Assembly (NCBI GenBank): GCA_001661245.1
Contig: KV454018.1
Span: forward strand, 623,553 to 653,886
Source: Pachysolen tannophilus NRRL Y-2460
Taxonomy: Eukaryota; Ascomycota; Pichiomycetes; Alaninales; Pachysolenaceae
DNA: 30,334 nt
Reading direction: 5' to 3'
The notes under the pieces were generated by a model. It was not told the origin of the DNA and did no database searches. It worked only from the letters and a program-made list of their open reading frames with translations. The translations under genes and the position numbers were made by a program. Below are positions 18,225 through 26,349 of this stretch, piece after piece (the first letter of the stretch is position 1; each line of letters starts with the position of its first letter).

Positions 18225-19013
18225 TCAATTATTTTGATTGTCCTTATTTTTCAATTTCTTTTCGAATTTTTCAAATTCGTTAATTGCAATTTCTTCTTCT
18301 GGATCCAATATAGCTTTAACTTCATTAACTTCTTCAATATAATGTTTTAACATTTGTTCTATACCATTTTTTAAAGTTTCAGTACTTAAAGAACAAGATT
18401 TACAAGCACCTTGAAGTTTTATATAAACAACTCCAGATTCTGGATCAAATTTTCTAAATTTTATATCACCACCATCATCTTGTAATGCAGGTTGAATTCT
18501 TGTTCTTATTAATTCTTTAATTTCATAAGTAAGATCATCATCTGAATCTAAACCTTCATTATTTGTATTATTTAAATCACTTATAGAATAATTATCTGAT
18601 AAAACTGGTAAATTTTCATCCATATGTTCTGAAATTGTTTTAACAATTTTTGGTTTAAGAATATCCCATTTTAATTCTTCAGAATGACTCAACTCATTTA
18701 AACCAACTTTATTAACAGATATAAAATTTTCACCAATCATTAAAGATTTAACACCATTAATCTTAAAAAGTTTCTGAGCTAATGGAGAAACTTCAAATGC
18801 ATCATTTAATGTTTCAATCTGAATCGAATGATTTAACGCCGATGGTAAAAATCTTTTCTCCTTAGAAACAAACTTTAAAGCATTTTCATTTGGTGTTTGT
18901 TCAACTTTTAAATTTAAAAACCTTTTTCCAACAAAAGAAATAAAAGATAACCTTGGAACCGGCCTATAAACCGATCTCCTCAAGGCGCTTCCTACTAAAC
19001 TTCCACTAATCAT
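18225..19013 (-). CDS. NFU1: Mitochondrial iron-sulfur scaffold/carrier Nfu1
   Basis: Late-acting mitochondrial Fe-S protein that delivers [4Fe-4S] clusters to targets such as lipoate synthase and succinate dehydrogenase. The 262-residue protein starts with an Arg/Ser-rich presequence (about 1-30). An N-terminal Nfu domain follows, with NENALKFV at 43, RFLPSAL, and VSPLAQKLFKINGVKSLMIGENFISVNK. Then comes an acidic Asp/Asn linker (about 140-160). The C-terminal NifU domain has LQDDGGDIKFRKFD near 177 and the cluster-binding pair C204 and C207 in GACKSCSLS. Length matches S. cerevisiae Nfu1 (256). It is convergent with the MCO14-like gene. Its upstream region carries an unusual GC-rich minisatellite. 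Confidence 0.97.
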   Translation of the reverse strand: MISGSLVGSALRRSVYRPVPRLSFISFVGKRFLNLKVEQTPNENALKFVSKEKRFLPSALNHSIQIETLNDAFEVSPLAQKLFKINGVKSLMIGENFISVNKVGLNELSHSEELKWDILKPKIVKTISEHMDENLPVLSDNYSISDLNNTNNEGLDSDDDLTYEIKELIRTRIQPALQDDGGDIKFRKFDPESGVVYIKLQGACKSCSLSTETLKNGIEQMLKHYIEEVNEVKAILDPEEEIAINEFEKFEKKLKNKDNQNN

Positions 19014-19205
19014 CTTATCTATCTTCTTCTATACTTTATTACGCTCAAATAACATGCAAATTATTCAAGAACAGTAAATTATTAAATATAAAATATAATA
19101 TAATATAATTTAATTATTATAAAAACTTGTAGAAAGAGAAAAAATAGAAATGTTCTCCTTCTGTTTATATATATATATATATATTTATATTTTTATATGC
19201 AGTAA

Positions 19206-19242
19206 AGTAAGTAAGTCAGTAGTCAGTCAGTCAGTCAGTGAG
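19206..19242. repeat. GTAA/CAGT tetranucleotide repeat
   Basis: Four-base units change from GTAA to GTCA (CAGT) and continue for about nine units. It is a simple slippage repeat in the NFU1 upstream region. Confidence 0.8.
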
Positions 19243-19283
19243 ATGAGCGAGAAAAAATTTAAAAAAATTTAATTTTTTTAGTG

Positions 19284-19318
19284 TTTCGGAACACGACCAC
19301 ACTTCGGCAATTCCGAAA
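19284..19318. repeat. 8-bp inverted repeat TTTCGGAA / TTCCGAAA
   Basis: TTTCGGAA at 19284-19291 and its exact reverse complement at 19311-19318 are separated by 19 bases that hold another TTCGG. Inverted CGG half-sites are typical targets of fungal Zn(II)2Cys6 factors, but the factor cannot be named. Confidence 0.6.
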
Positions 19319-19373
19319 CTCGGCTTTGCACAAATGCCAGCGCATCATGCGGGCGCTTTGTATCTTTCAAAAA

Positions 19374-19473
19374 TGCGTACGCAAAAAAGTAATCACAAGG
19401 CGTGCGCATTAGTATACGCATTATCGTAAGCTCTAGCGTACGCATTCATGTATGCACTCTAGCATACGCACTA
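19374..19473. repeat. Degenerate 12-bp minisatellite, consensus GCGTACGCATTA
   Basis: Six units can be laid out from 19400: GCGTGCGCATTA, GTATACGCATTA, TCGTAAGCTCTA, GCGTACGCATTC (then a 2-base insert AT), GTATGCACTCTA and GCATACGCACTA. An isolated palindrome TGCGTACGCA lies 26 bases before (19374-19383). Most units are alternating purine-pyrimidine and nearly self-complementary. The array ends about 16 bp from the stop codon of the Mmc1-like gene and about 390 bp upstream of NFU1. Confidence 0.85.
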
Positions 19474-19489
19474 ACTAAAAAAAATTAAG

Positions 19490-20700
19490 TTAATTTTTTA
19501 AATTTTTCAATTCAAGTAGTCCCTTTTCTAAATTTTCAACCAGATTAAATTTGGATTTAGTTTTATCAATTTGAAGATGAATATTTGTATTTAATCTTTC
19601 CCTTAATATATCATTAGCAGATTTGATTGTTATTCGAAGATTTTCTAAATACCATTTTTTAAATAAATCAATTTCATTAATCATTTTTTTCGAAATTTTA
19701 TTTAAACTTATCATGGAACCTATCAATATTATTGATAAGATTGTATTTAATTCAAAATTATAAAAAATATGAGAAATTGTAGCAATTGAAATAATTGGAA
19801 TTTGAACTTTCCAAAATTCTGACATGATAAAATCGTATAATTCAATTTGTAAAAAATTTATTTTGGTAAATACATTTTTTTCTAAAATTTTTAATGGATT
19901 TTTTAAAAAAAATTTTTTTTCTTCATTTTCTATTCCTGATGATATACTATCAATTTTTCCAATTAAAATATTAAAATTTTCATTTGTAGAATTTAAAAAC
20001 CCATTTTCATTATTAAATAAAAGATTTTCTAAAATTAAATCTAAATCATCAATTTTAATTATAAATTTCATTAATTGAGGGAAATTCAATTTTAAATTAT
20101 TATTTAAAAAAGGTTGTAAAAATTCTTGTAATTCAAAATGAGAATTTTGATTCCATTCAGAAATTAATAATTCATTCTTTGCTTTTAAATTTTCCAACAT
20201 TTTTAAATTAATATTTAAATAATTTTCAACTGTTAATTTTTTATTATTTTGTAATTGATATGATATTCCATAACTTAATTCATTTCCAATTTGTAAATAT
20301 AATTGTTCTATAACAGATTTATATAATTCAATTATTGGTTCAATATCATTTGTTAATTTGAAAAAATTATTAAAAAATTTATTAATATTACAATTTTGAA
20401 TTAATTTTAAATATTCAGTAGAATTTGATGGTGATTTAATCAATAATTCATTTGCTTTAACTGCACAATCAATATCTATCACCAATTCTTCTTCATTATT
20501 ACGTTTAAGTAAAATCTCATCATTAGTATTAATTATGGATAATATTGGCCAATTTGCAAAACTTTCATCAGGTAATTTTTCATAAATAAAAGATTTTATA
20601 AACAAATATAAATGACAATCAAAATTTTTTTTTCTTTCTAAAATTACATTTTCAGTTTCTTTAATTATAGGTATAATCTCTAATTTTTCAATTTCTTCTC

Positions 20701-20734
<34 letters not shown>

Positions 20735-21313
20735 ATGTTTTAATTTTAAATTATTAATTTCTAAAAATTCTAAAAAATTTGATTGATTTTTTAATAATCT
20801 TTCATTATATTGAATCTTGTAAATATCCAATTTTTCCTCATCATTATGAGAAATTTCTATAACATCTTTATTATTATATTGAATCAAATTATTCTTATTA
20901 GTTAAATCTCTATCAATTAATGTCCCATACCAATTTTTTGGATCCCATGGATCAACAAGTAAACATGTTAATAATTTTTTATTTTCAACATCGTTTGTTA
21001 TTAACCCAATTCTTATTTTTTTCTCTTGAGAATTCAAATATCTTTCAATTAATGAAATTTTCTTATATAATTCAAGATTATCATCAAAATATTTTTTCAC
21101 ATTGTTAAAGTTCAGTATAATTTTACTATGATCAGTTCCAACTTGTATATTCTGTATCTTTGAATTATTTGACCTTGTATGATTATCTGATCCCGCTAAT
21201 GTCACAGTAGAATATTCAAACCATTGAGACTTGAACAAAAAACAACAACAACAATTTCTTTTATTTTTATTCAATAGAGGTAAACTCCTCCTTATCACTC
21301 TCATTTTAAACAA
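19490..21313 (-). CDS. Mmc1-like mitochondrial dynamin-related protein lacking a P-loop
   Basis: A 607-residue protein that I match, with moderate confidence, to the fungal Mmc1 family. These are mitochondrial inner-membrane dynamin-like proteins without GTPase activity, linked to cristae organisation. Seen: a basic N-terminus with presequence character (Arg/Lys/Leu, and an odd Cys4 run at 21-24); then RIGLITNDVENKKLLTCLLVDP (101-122), where a dynamin P-loop would sit but the GxxxxGK[ST] motif is absent. A polyAsn loop lies near 195-204, then long helical regions. Two hydrophobic segments at about 504-519 and 523-538, preceded by a conserved-looking SEFWKVQIP, and a helical tail close the protein. 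The strong Asn/Lys/Ile content limits motif reading. It could instead be an unrelated fungal mitochondrial protein. Confidence 0.55.
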
Positions 21314-21540
21314 TTCATCAATCTATTAATATCTTTTCAAATAAATATTTATCATCAAAATTATTCTTTTTATTTATTTATTTATTTATTTATTTACCTT
21401 ACCGAGAAAGGTTAAAAGAATTGTTGATGGAAAAAATAAAAAGTTTTTAATTTGTCAAAACCCGATGAGAAAGAGAAAGAAGGAAAGAAATTTTTTTTTT
21501 AATCAATTTAATCAATTCAATTGTTATAATTTCTTCTTCT
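21314..21540. promoter_or_regulatory. Upstream region of the Mmc1-like gene
   Basis: The 227-bp gap lies between tandem minus-strand genes. It has a (TTTA)n microsatellite at about 21367-21396 and GA-rich DNA. No element is recognised. Confidence 0.4.
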
Positions 21541-22149
21541 TTATATGTTTCCCACATCTAATGATATGAATCTAGCATCGTATTTATATTTCAATGGTAT
21601 TCCTAAAGGTTTTATTGATACGTTATTGCAACAATCTGGCCAATGATTTTCATAATCTTTTAAAAAATTGAAAAAATTTTTATAAATTATAGAATGATCA
21701 CTATTATTACAATTTTTAATATGTCTTATTTTTAAAATATGGATTGTATTCAGTAATTCTAATTGATGAATTAATGGGATATTAAAAAAATTTTCATGTT
21801 TAATTTCTTTATCAAATTTATTATTATTATTATAATAATAATAATAAAATTCTATATTTTCAATTACAACATCAAAAAATTTTTCTAAATCAATAACTAA
21901 AGTGAAAATTTTTGGAGTTTGAATCAATTGAACTTGTTCATTACTCAGTGTATAATTCTTATAAAATAAGAGTTCAAATTCAATATTTATATTTGAATAG
22001 AGAAAAGGTTTCAGTTTGAGATATAATGCTTTACTAGTAAGCATCAATTTTAATCGTTCACATTGGTTTAATCTATGATATATCTGTTGAAAGATATCGT
22101 TAAAACCACACAATTCTATAAAACTTAACGCTCTTTGTCGTCTTTCCAT
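21541..22149 (-). CDS. Uncharacterised protein with an F-box-like N-terminus
   Basis: No family was recognised with certainty. The frame gives 202 residues from the start used here (MERRQRALSF), or 216 from an upstream in-frame ATG at 22191. The longer form would add a hydrophobic MVLLTFLIVNLIC leader and could be a signal anchor. Residues of about 8-55 (FIELCGFNDIFQQIYHRLNQ, then LKLMLTSKALYLKLKPFLY) resemble the helix pattern of an F-box, with a Leu-rich start, a middle L..L..TSK and a final LY. If so, the protein could be a substrate adaptor of an SCF ubiquitin ligase. The rest is rich in Asn, Ile and Tyr, with a Tyr5/Asn4 run from a TAA-type microsatellite. Codon use is like its neighbours, so I take it as a real but fast-evolving gene. 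Confidence 0.55.
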   Translation of the reverse strand: MERRQRALSFIELCGFNDIFQQIYHRLNQCERLKLMLTSKALYLKLKPFLYSNINIEFELLFYKNYTLSNEQVQLIQTPKIFTLVIDLEKFFDVVIENIEFYYYYYNNNNKFDKEIKHENFFNIPLIHQLELLNTIHILKIRHIKNCNNSDHSIIYKNFFNFLKDYENHWPDCCNNVSIKPLGIPLKYKYDARFISLDVGNI

Positions 22150-22191
22150 TTCACAAATCAAGTTTACAATTAAAAAGGTGAGCAAAACCAA

Positions 22192-22812
22192 AAAACCTCT
22201 TAAAAAATAAAAGGTTTATATAGTGTTTTAAGACTGTTTTTTTTTTTACATAGATGTTTTTAAAGTAATGTTGTAATATGCTGAATTATGTACAAATTGG
22301 CATAAAACTTGCCAAATAGTTAAAAGCAAGTCAAACAAAAAAGAGAAAAGAAAATTTCAATTTTTCCAACAACGTAAACTGCAAACTATAAGTTGATCAA
22401 ATTGATCAAGTTGGTCAAGTTGGTCAAGTTGTGGATGAATAATTTTGAAAAATTAAAGATTAAATTATCAATATCTATCGCATATCTAAATTGTATTATT
22501 TTTTAAAAAAACTCTAACTAATTAATTTATGCTTTGTTATTGCAATAGTTTTATTTAATCACCTTTTAATATAAACTCTTACTATCCGCAGTTCTGAAAT
22601 TGTAAGGTTATCTCTCTCCTTTACTGGATTGGAAAACATTCAGTTCAAATCCTATAATTTTCCAGTATCTTATCTATCTCATCTAGAATGGTTTAACTTG
22701 TTGAAAAATAGTTTTAATATAATTTTTCAGCCTCATGAGTTTCCTATTATTTTTTTAATTGCATTTTATTTCATTTTATCTTTACTTTACAAAAATTAAT
22801 TTCAAGTCAAAA
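22192..22812. promoter_or_regulatory. Divergent promoter region, F-box-like gene / DUF3074-like gene
   Basis: The 621-bp gap, A/T-rich, contains a four-copy 9-bp repeat at 22393-22431 and several poly(dA:dT) runs. An in-frame ATG at 22759 precedes the preferred start of the rightward gene. I see no RNA gene or extra coding exon. Confidence 0.5.
22393..22431. repeat. 9-bp tandem repeat, TTGRTCAAR units
   Basis: The units are TTGATCAAA, TTGATCAAG, TTGGTCAAG and TTGGTCAAG, followed by TTG. The first two hold the palindrome TTGATCAA. The array lies in a divergent promoter, so it could be a cluster of binding sites or simple slippage. Confidence 0.85.
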
Positions 22813-23637
22813 ATGAGCTGGTTTAATTTGAAAGAGAATACTTTAGGGACTTTGCCTTGCAATGAAGATAATAAGTTAATCACTGAATCGAATGAATTGA
22901 TTAATTCAATAACCAAAGATTGGAATAAAAATAAAATTTTTAAATTTAACAATAATAATTTGAAAATTCAAACATATTCTAAAAAGATAAACTCAGAATA
23001 CGTTGTTGCTCGTGTAAATGTTTTCCCCAATGATGAAAATCATAAATATGAAAATTTTATTCATTATCTTATTGGTGCTGAAAGAAATCCAAATCAATCT
23101 AGTGAATGGGGAGTTTCCGATAATTATAACCATACAAGGTTTGAACAAAATTATATCAAAGTATTGGAATCATGGGAACCTTTAGAATTTTCAAAATATA
23201 AAGAATATAGCAAATTAGTTGATCAAGATGGAAATTATTCTGAACAATATAAGCATTTAAAAGATTGGATAGGAGTTAAACTTGTTTATAACATTGGCCC
23301 AATTTTTAACAAGAGAGAATTTAATGAATTTATATTTATTCAACCGCCCATTTTAGAATCTTCTTTTAACAAAAAAATCCACCCAGAAAATAATAGCGAG
23401 GTTTCATTTGTAATCTCACTAGTAGCCAAACCTTTACAAGATAATAATAACTTTGTTAATGGCTTATATTGTTCAATTGAAAGAATCAAATTAAATTTAC
23501 AAACAAATGAAATCGAATGGGCAATGATGACTTCTAGTGACGCAAAAGGTTCATTACCTCTTTTCTTACAGAAATTGGGAATCGACAAGAGTATAAGTGA
23601 AGACGTCCCTAGCTTCTTAAACTTCATCACTCAATGA
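22813..23637 (+). CDS. DUF3074 / START-like domain protein
   Basis: A 274-residue cytosolic-looking protein without signal peptide or membrane segment. Blocks such as NPNQSSEWGVSDNYNHTRFEQNY near 96 and the run of strands ending in DVPSFLNFITQ resemble the fungal DUF3074 family. That family has a START/Bet v 1-like lipid-binding fold and is found widely in Candida and filamentous ascomycetes. The middle has LKDWIGVKLVYNIGPIFNKREFNEFIFI, expected for strands of the helix-grip fold. The ligand is unknown. The start at 22813 (MSWFNLKEN) is preferred because the in-frame ATG at 22759 adds only an 18-residue hydrophobic/basic stretch; that longer form is possible. It is followed in tandem by OPI1. 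Confidence 0.7.
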   Translation: MSWFNLKENTLGTLPCNEDNKLITESNELINSITKDWNKNKIFKFNNNNLKIQTYSKKINSEYVVARVNVFPNDENHKYENFIHYLIGAERNPNQSSEWGVSDNYNHTRFEQNYIKVLESWEPLEFSKYKEYSKLVDQDGNYSEQYKHLKDWIGVKLVYNIGPIFNKREFNEFIFIQPPILESSFNKKIHPENNSEVSFVISLVAKPLQDNNNFVNGLYCSIERIKLNLQTNEIEWAMMTSSDAKGSLPLFLQKLGIDKSISEDVPSFLNFITQ

Positions 23638-23840
23638 TTCCATCTTTTCTCTTCTCTTCTATTCTCTTCAACTAAACACTTGTAAAAGCTGAGTCGTGTA
23701 AAGAAGCAACTGAGTGTTTTGTTTTTTTTTTTAGTTTTTTATTTAAAATTTTTTTGTAATTTTTAAAAATTTTTTTTTAAAACATCAAAATAGTAACAAA
23801 AGTTTAGTATTAGAAACCAATTGGAAACGAAGGGTGAAGG
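23638..23840. promoter_or_regulatory. OPI1 upstream region
   Basis: The 203-bp gap between tandem genes has T- and A-runs near 23718-23780. No inositol-response element (CATGTGAAAT type) is apparent. Confidence 0.4.
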
Positions 23841-25490
23841 TTGACCGAATCGATCAAAGGGAAGGAGAAGAGGGTTCTAGTAATGGCGGATAAGACGTTA
23901 TCTTTTTCGGTGCTGGCGGAGGAAGATGAGGTGAAGAGGAAATTGTCGATAAATTCGTTATTAGCCGAAGAGGCAGAACAAGATAACAAGAAATTGAACA
24001 ATGATCAAGTTTATTTAAAAAATAGTAGGAATGTTAGTTATAACAAGGATGAGGAAGAAGAAGAAGAAGAAGAAAAAGAAGCGAAAAAAGATGAGGATGA
24101 GGATGAGGATGTATTTATGGCAGTTGAAGCTTTGGAACTGTTGAAAAATGGAAATAATAATGGTCGTCATATCAATGGTACTAATAATAGTGGGAATAGT
24201 AATGGGGAGACTTTTTTAAATAAAGTTGCTTCATATCCATTGATTTTAAATTCTATAAAGATTTTAGAGAAAAATTTAAATAATTTACCATTACCTGCAA
24301 ATAGGAAAAGATGGTTTAATAATGTTGATGGTAATAATAATAATAGTGATTCTAGGAATATTGAGGATTCATACGATAATAACAAAAGGTTGAAGCTTTC
24401 ATCTTCAAGATCATTTACATCGGCATTTGGATCATCTATAAATAATAATGCTAATACTACTACTATCAATGAAAATGATAATGATCCTTCGATGAAAAAA
24501 AATTTTCAAGATATAAAAGATTTAAGTTTTGTTAATTTGAATATTGAAAGTAGGAGAAAATTACAAATGTTAATAAATTTTTTAAAAATTGGTAATGCAC
24601 AGTTAAATCAAAGAATTGAAAATTTAATGAAAAATTGTGAATTAGAAAGATTGAAAAAATTAGAGAAACAGAAAAATTATAAATTAGTGATGGAAGGAAA
24701 ACAAGAAATTCAGCATACAGAAAATACGGCCAAAGATCTTAAACAAGAAGATGAAGAAGAAGAAGACGAGGAAGAAGAAGAAGAAGAAGAAGAAGAATAC
24801 CATGATGCCAATGATAGTTTATTAACCCCAACAAATTCAAACAACAAGTACGATTTATCCAATTCATCATCAAATGATCCTATAAACCAAATCAAACATG
24901 ATATAGTTGGGACAGTTAAAAAAATTGTAAAAGTTGTTTCGAAATTTACTGGGAATTCATTACCAGAACCTGCAAGATCAAATGTTCGTGAATTATTACT
25001 TAGACTTCCAAATAATTGGGCAATTTCTTTAAAAGAAAAAAATGAACAAATTTTATTTTCTACAAATCATCAACTTTTTAAAAATAAAGAATTAATTACT
25101 GATCCAAATGGTAAAGTTTTAATATTGGCTCAAGAATCATTAGATATGATTAAAAAAATTATAACTTTTTGTAATGATTCTTTGGAGAAAGCAGAGGTTT
25201 GGAATTTAGAAAAGACAAATGAACAAGAAAGTTTAAGAGAAAAATTATTAATGAATAATCATATCAATAGACATCAACAGAAAACAAATGACAAGAAGAA
25301 TGGAGATAATATTAGTATCAGGAAAAGATCTAAGATTGACATTAACGATCTTGTGCATGAAGAAAATGAAAATGAAAATAACAATAGCAATAACAATAAA
25401 AACGACTGTGGTCCCATAGGTGATGACCCTACAAAGGATATTCAGACAAATTATACAAGGATTAGTGATAATACTGATATTAGGAATTAG
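23841..25490 (+). CDS. OPI1: Opi1-type repressor of phospholipid-synthesis genes
   Basis: Repressor that leaves the ER for the nucleus when phosphatidic acid falls and shuts off inositol/choline-responsive genes. The 549-residue product (S. cerevisiae 404) keeps the family blocks in order: a Sin3-interaction helix AVEALELLKNG near 94; a basic, phosphatidic-acid/nuclear-localisation type NKRLKLSSSR near 181; and NLNIESRRKLQMLINFLKIGNAQL near 233. An acidic stretch ends in EYHDAND at 319, where relatives carry the FFAT motif that binds the VAP protein Scs2. Then come DIVGTVKKIVKVVSKFTGNSLPEPARSNVRELLLRLPNNW (in blocks at 354-393) and the activator-interaction region NGKVLILAQESLDMIKKI near 423. 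The first about 90 residues are an acidic extension not seen in S. cerevisiae. A downstream in-frame ATG at 23883 is an alternative start. Confidence 0.93.
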   Translation: MTESIKGKEKRVLVMADKTLSFSVLAEEDEVKRKLSINSLLAEEAEQDNKKLNNDQVYLKNSRNVSYNKDEEEEEEEEKEAKKDEDEDEDVFMAVEALELLKNGNNNGRHINGTNNSGNSNGETFLNKVASYPLILNSIKILEKNLNNLPLPANRKRWFNNVDGNNNNSDSRNIEDSYDNNKRLKLSSSRSFTSAFGSSINNNANTTTINENDNDPSMKKNFQDIKDLSFVNLNIESRRKLQMLINFLKIGNAQLNQRIENLMKNCELERLKKLEKQKNYKLVMEGKQEIQHTENTAKDLKQEDEEEEDEEEEEEEEEEYHDANDSLLTPTNSNNKYDLSNSSSNDPINQIKHDIVGTVKKIVKVVSKFTGNSLPEPARSNVRELLLRLPNNWAISLKEKNEQILFSTNHQLFKNKELITDPNGKVLILAQESLDMIKKIITFCNDSLEKAEVWNLEKTNEQESLREKLLMNNHINRHQQKTNDKKNGDNISIRKRSKIDINDLVHEENENENNNSNNNKNDCGPIGDDPTKDIQTNYTRISDNTDIRN

Positions 25491-25632
25491 GTTTATTAGG
25501 GGTAAGAAAAACTAGATCTTCACGATACTATTAGAATTTGAAAGTTAGAAAAAAATATAATTTAGTTTAAGAATAATAATAGTAATTATAATATCGAAAA
25601 AAAAAAAAAGAAAATAGAAAAAATGTATATGA
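25491..25632. terminator. Convergent 3' gap OPI1 / VPS24
   Basis: This 142-bp A/T-rich gap is shared by two convergent 3' ends. It contains an A13 run near 25600 and nothing else of note. Confidence 0.4.
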
Positions 25633-26349
25633 TTAACTTTGTAGAGCTCTTAACCTTTCCCTCATTTCATCCATGACTCCATCTTGTTCACCTTCTACTT
25701 CTTCTTGGGCTTCTTTCTGTTGTTGTTCCTGTTGTTGTTGTTGTTGTGCTTGTCTTTGTTGATCTTCACTGATAAGATCCGAGATCTTGCCATCATCGAG
25801 CTTATCAATCTTATCACTAACAAAACTATTCAAAATATCATTAATTTCATCTTCTTCAGTTTCACTTTGCATCAATTCATCATCTTCCATTGTATCAGTC
25901 ATATCATCCATCATTTCATTCAATACACCCAGTTTCATAAGTTCTTTTTGTAATTCTTGAACAGTATGAGACAATTGTGGTAATTTTACCAATGAATTAA
26001 TTTCTTTCATTATTGAAGTTGATTGTGAAATATTTTTATTTAATTTTAACCGCTGTTGTTGTTCATCTAATTGATAACTTATAGAATTTAAAGTTGCCCT
26101 TGAAGTTGTTAACCTTGTCTTTTGTTTATTCATAGAGATCAACTCTTTTGCATAAACTTTTGCACTTTTCTTATCATTTGATTTAATAGCTTTTTTAATC
26201 AATGATTCAGTTTTTTTTTGTAATGGACTTAAACTGTTAATTTCTCTATCCAATTGTCTAATATTCTTTCTTGTTATAGCTTTGCTCTTACGAAATGCCT
26301 CCTTCGGGTCCGGCCCATATATATATTCCTTTATATAGTTCATGTCCAA
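25633..26349 (-). CDS. VPS24: ESCRT-III subunit Vps24
   Basis: Component of the ESCRT-III filament that, with Vps2, caps Snf7 and recruits Vps4 for multivesicular body formation at endosomes. The 238-residue Snf7-family protein begins YIKEYIYGPDPKEAF. It has the basic helical hairpin (KNIRQLDREINSL, LIKKAIKSNDKKSAKVYAKEL) and the conserved EINSLVKLPQLSHTVQELQKELMK near 116. An acidic region and a polyGln tract (about 199-213) follow. The end MDEMRERLRALQS is the C-terminal MIM1 motif that binds the Vps4 MIT domain. Codon 140 is CTG, where S. cerevisiae Vps24 has Ser (ELMKSG), a useful hint for the genetic code. The start could be M1 or M3. It is divergent from CPA1. Confidence 0.97.
   Translation of the reverse strand: MDMNYIKEYIYGPDPKEAFRKSKAITRKNIRQLDREINSLSPLQKKTESLIKKAIKSNDKKSAKVYAKELISMNKQKTRLTTSRATLNSISYQLDEQQQRLKLNKNISQSTSIMKEINSLVKLPQLSHTVQELQKELMKLGVLNEMMDDMTDTMEDDELMQSETEEDEINDILNSFVSDKIDKLDDGKISDLISEDQQRQAQQQQQQEQQQKEAQEEVEGEQDGVMDEMRERLRALQS

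Larger units (their letters stand above)
19014..19489. promoter_or_regulatory. NFU1 upstream region with GC-rich islet
   Basis: The 476-bp gap lies between the NFU1 start and the stop of the Mmc1-like gene (both minus strand). Nearest NFU1 it is A/T-rich, with (TA)n at about 19167-19184 and a GTAAGT/CAGT repeat (about 19206-19242). From about 19280 to 19475 it turns markedly GC-richer, with CGG/CCG words, an 8-bp inverted repeat and a 12-bp minisatellite. This composition stands out against the surrounding DNA. Confidence 0.7.
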
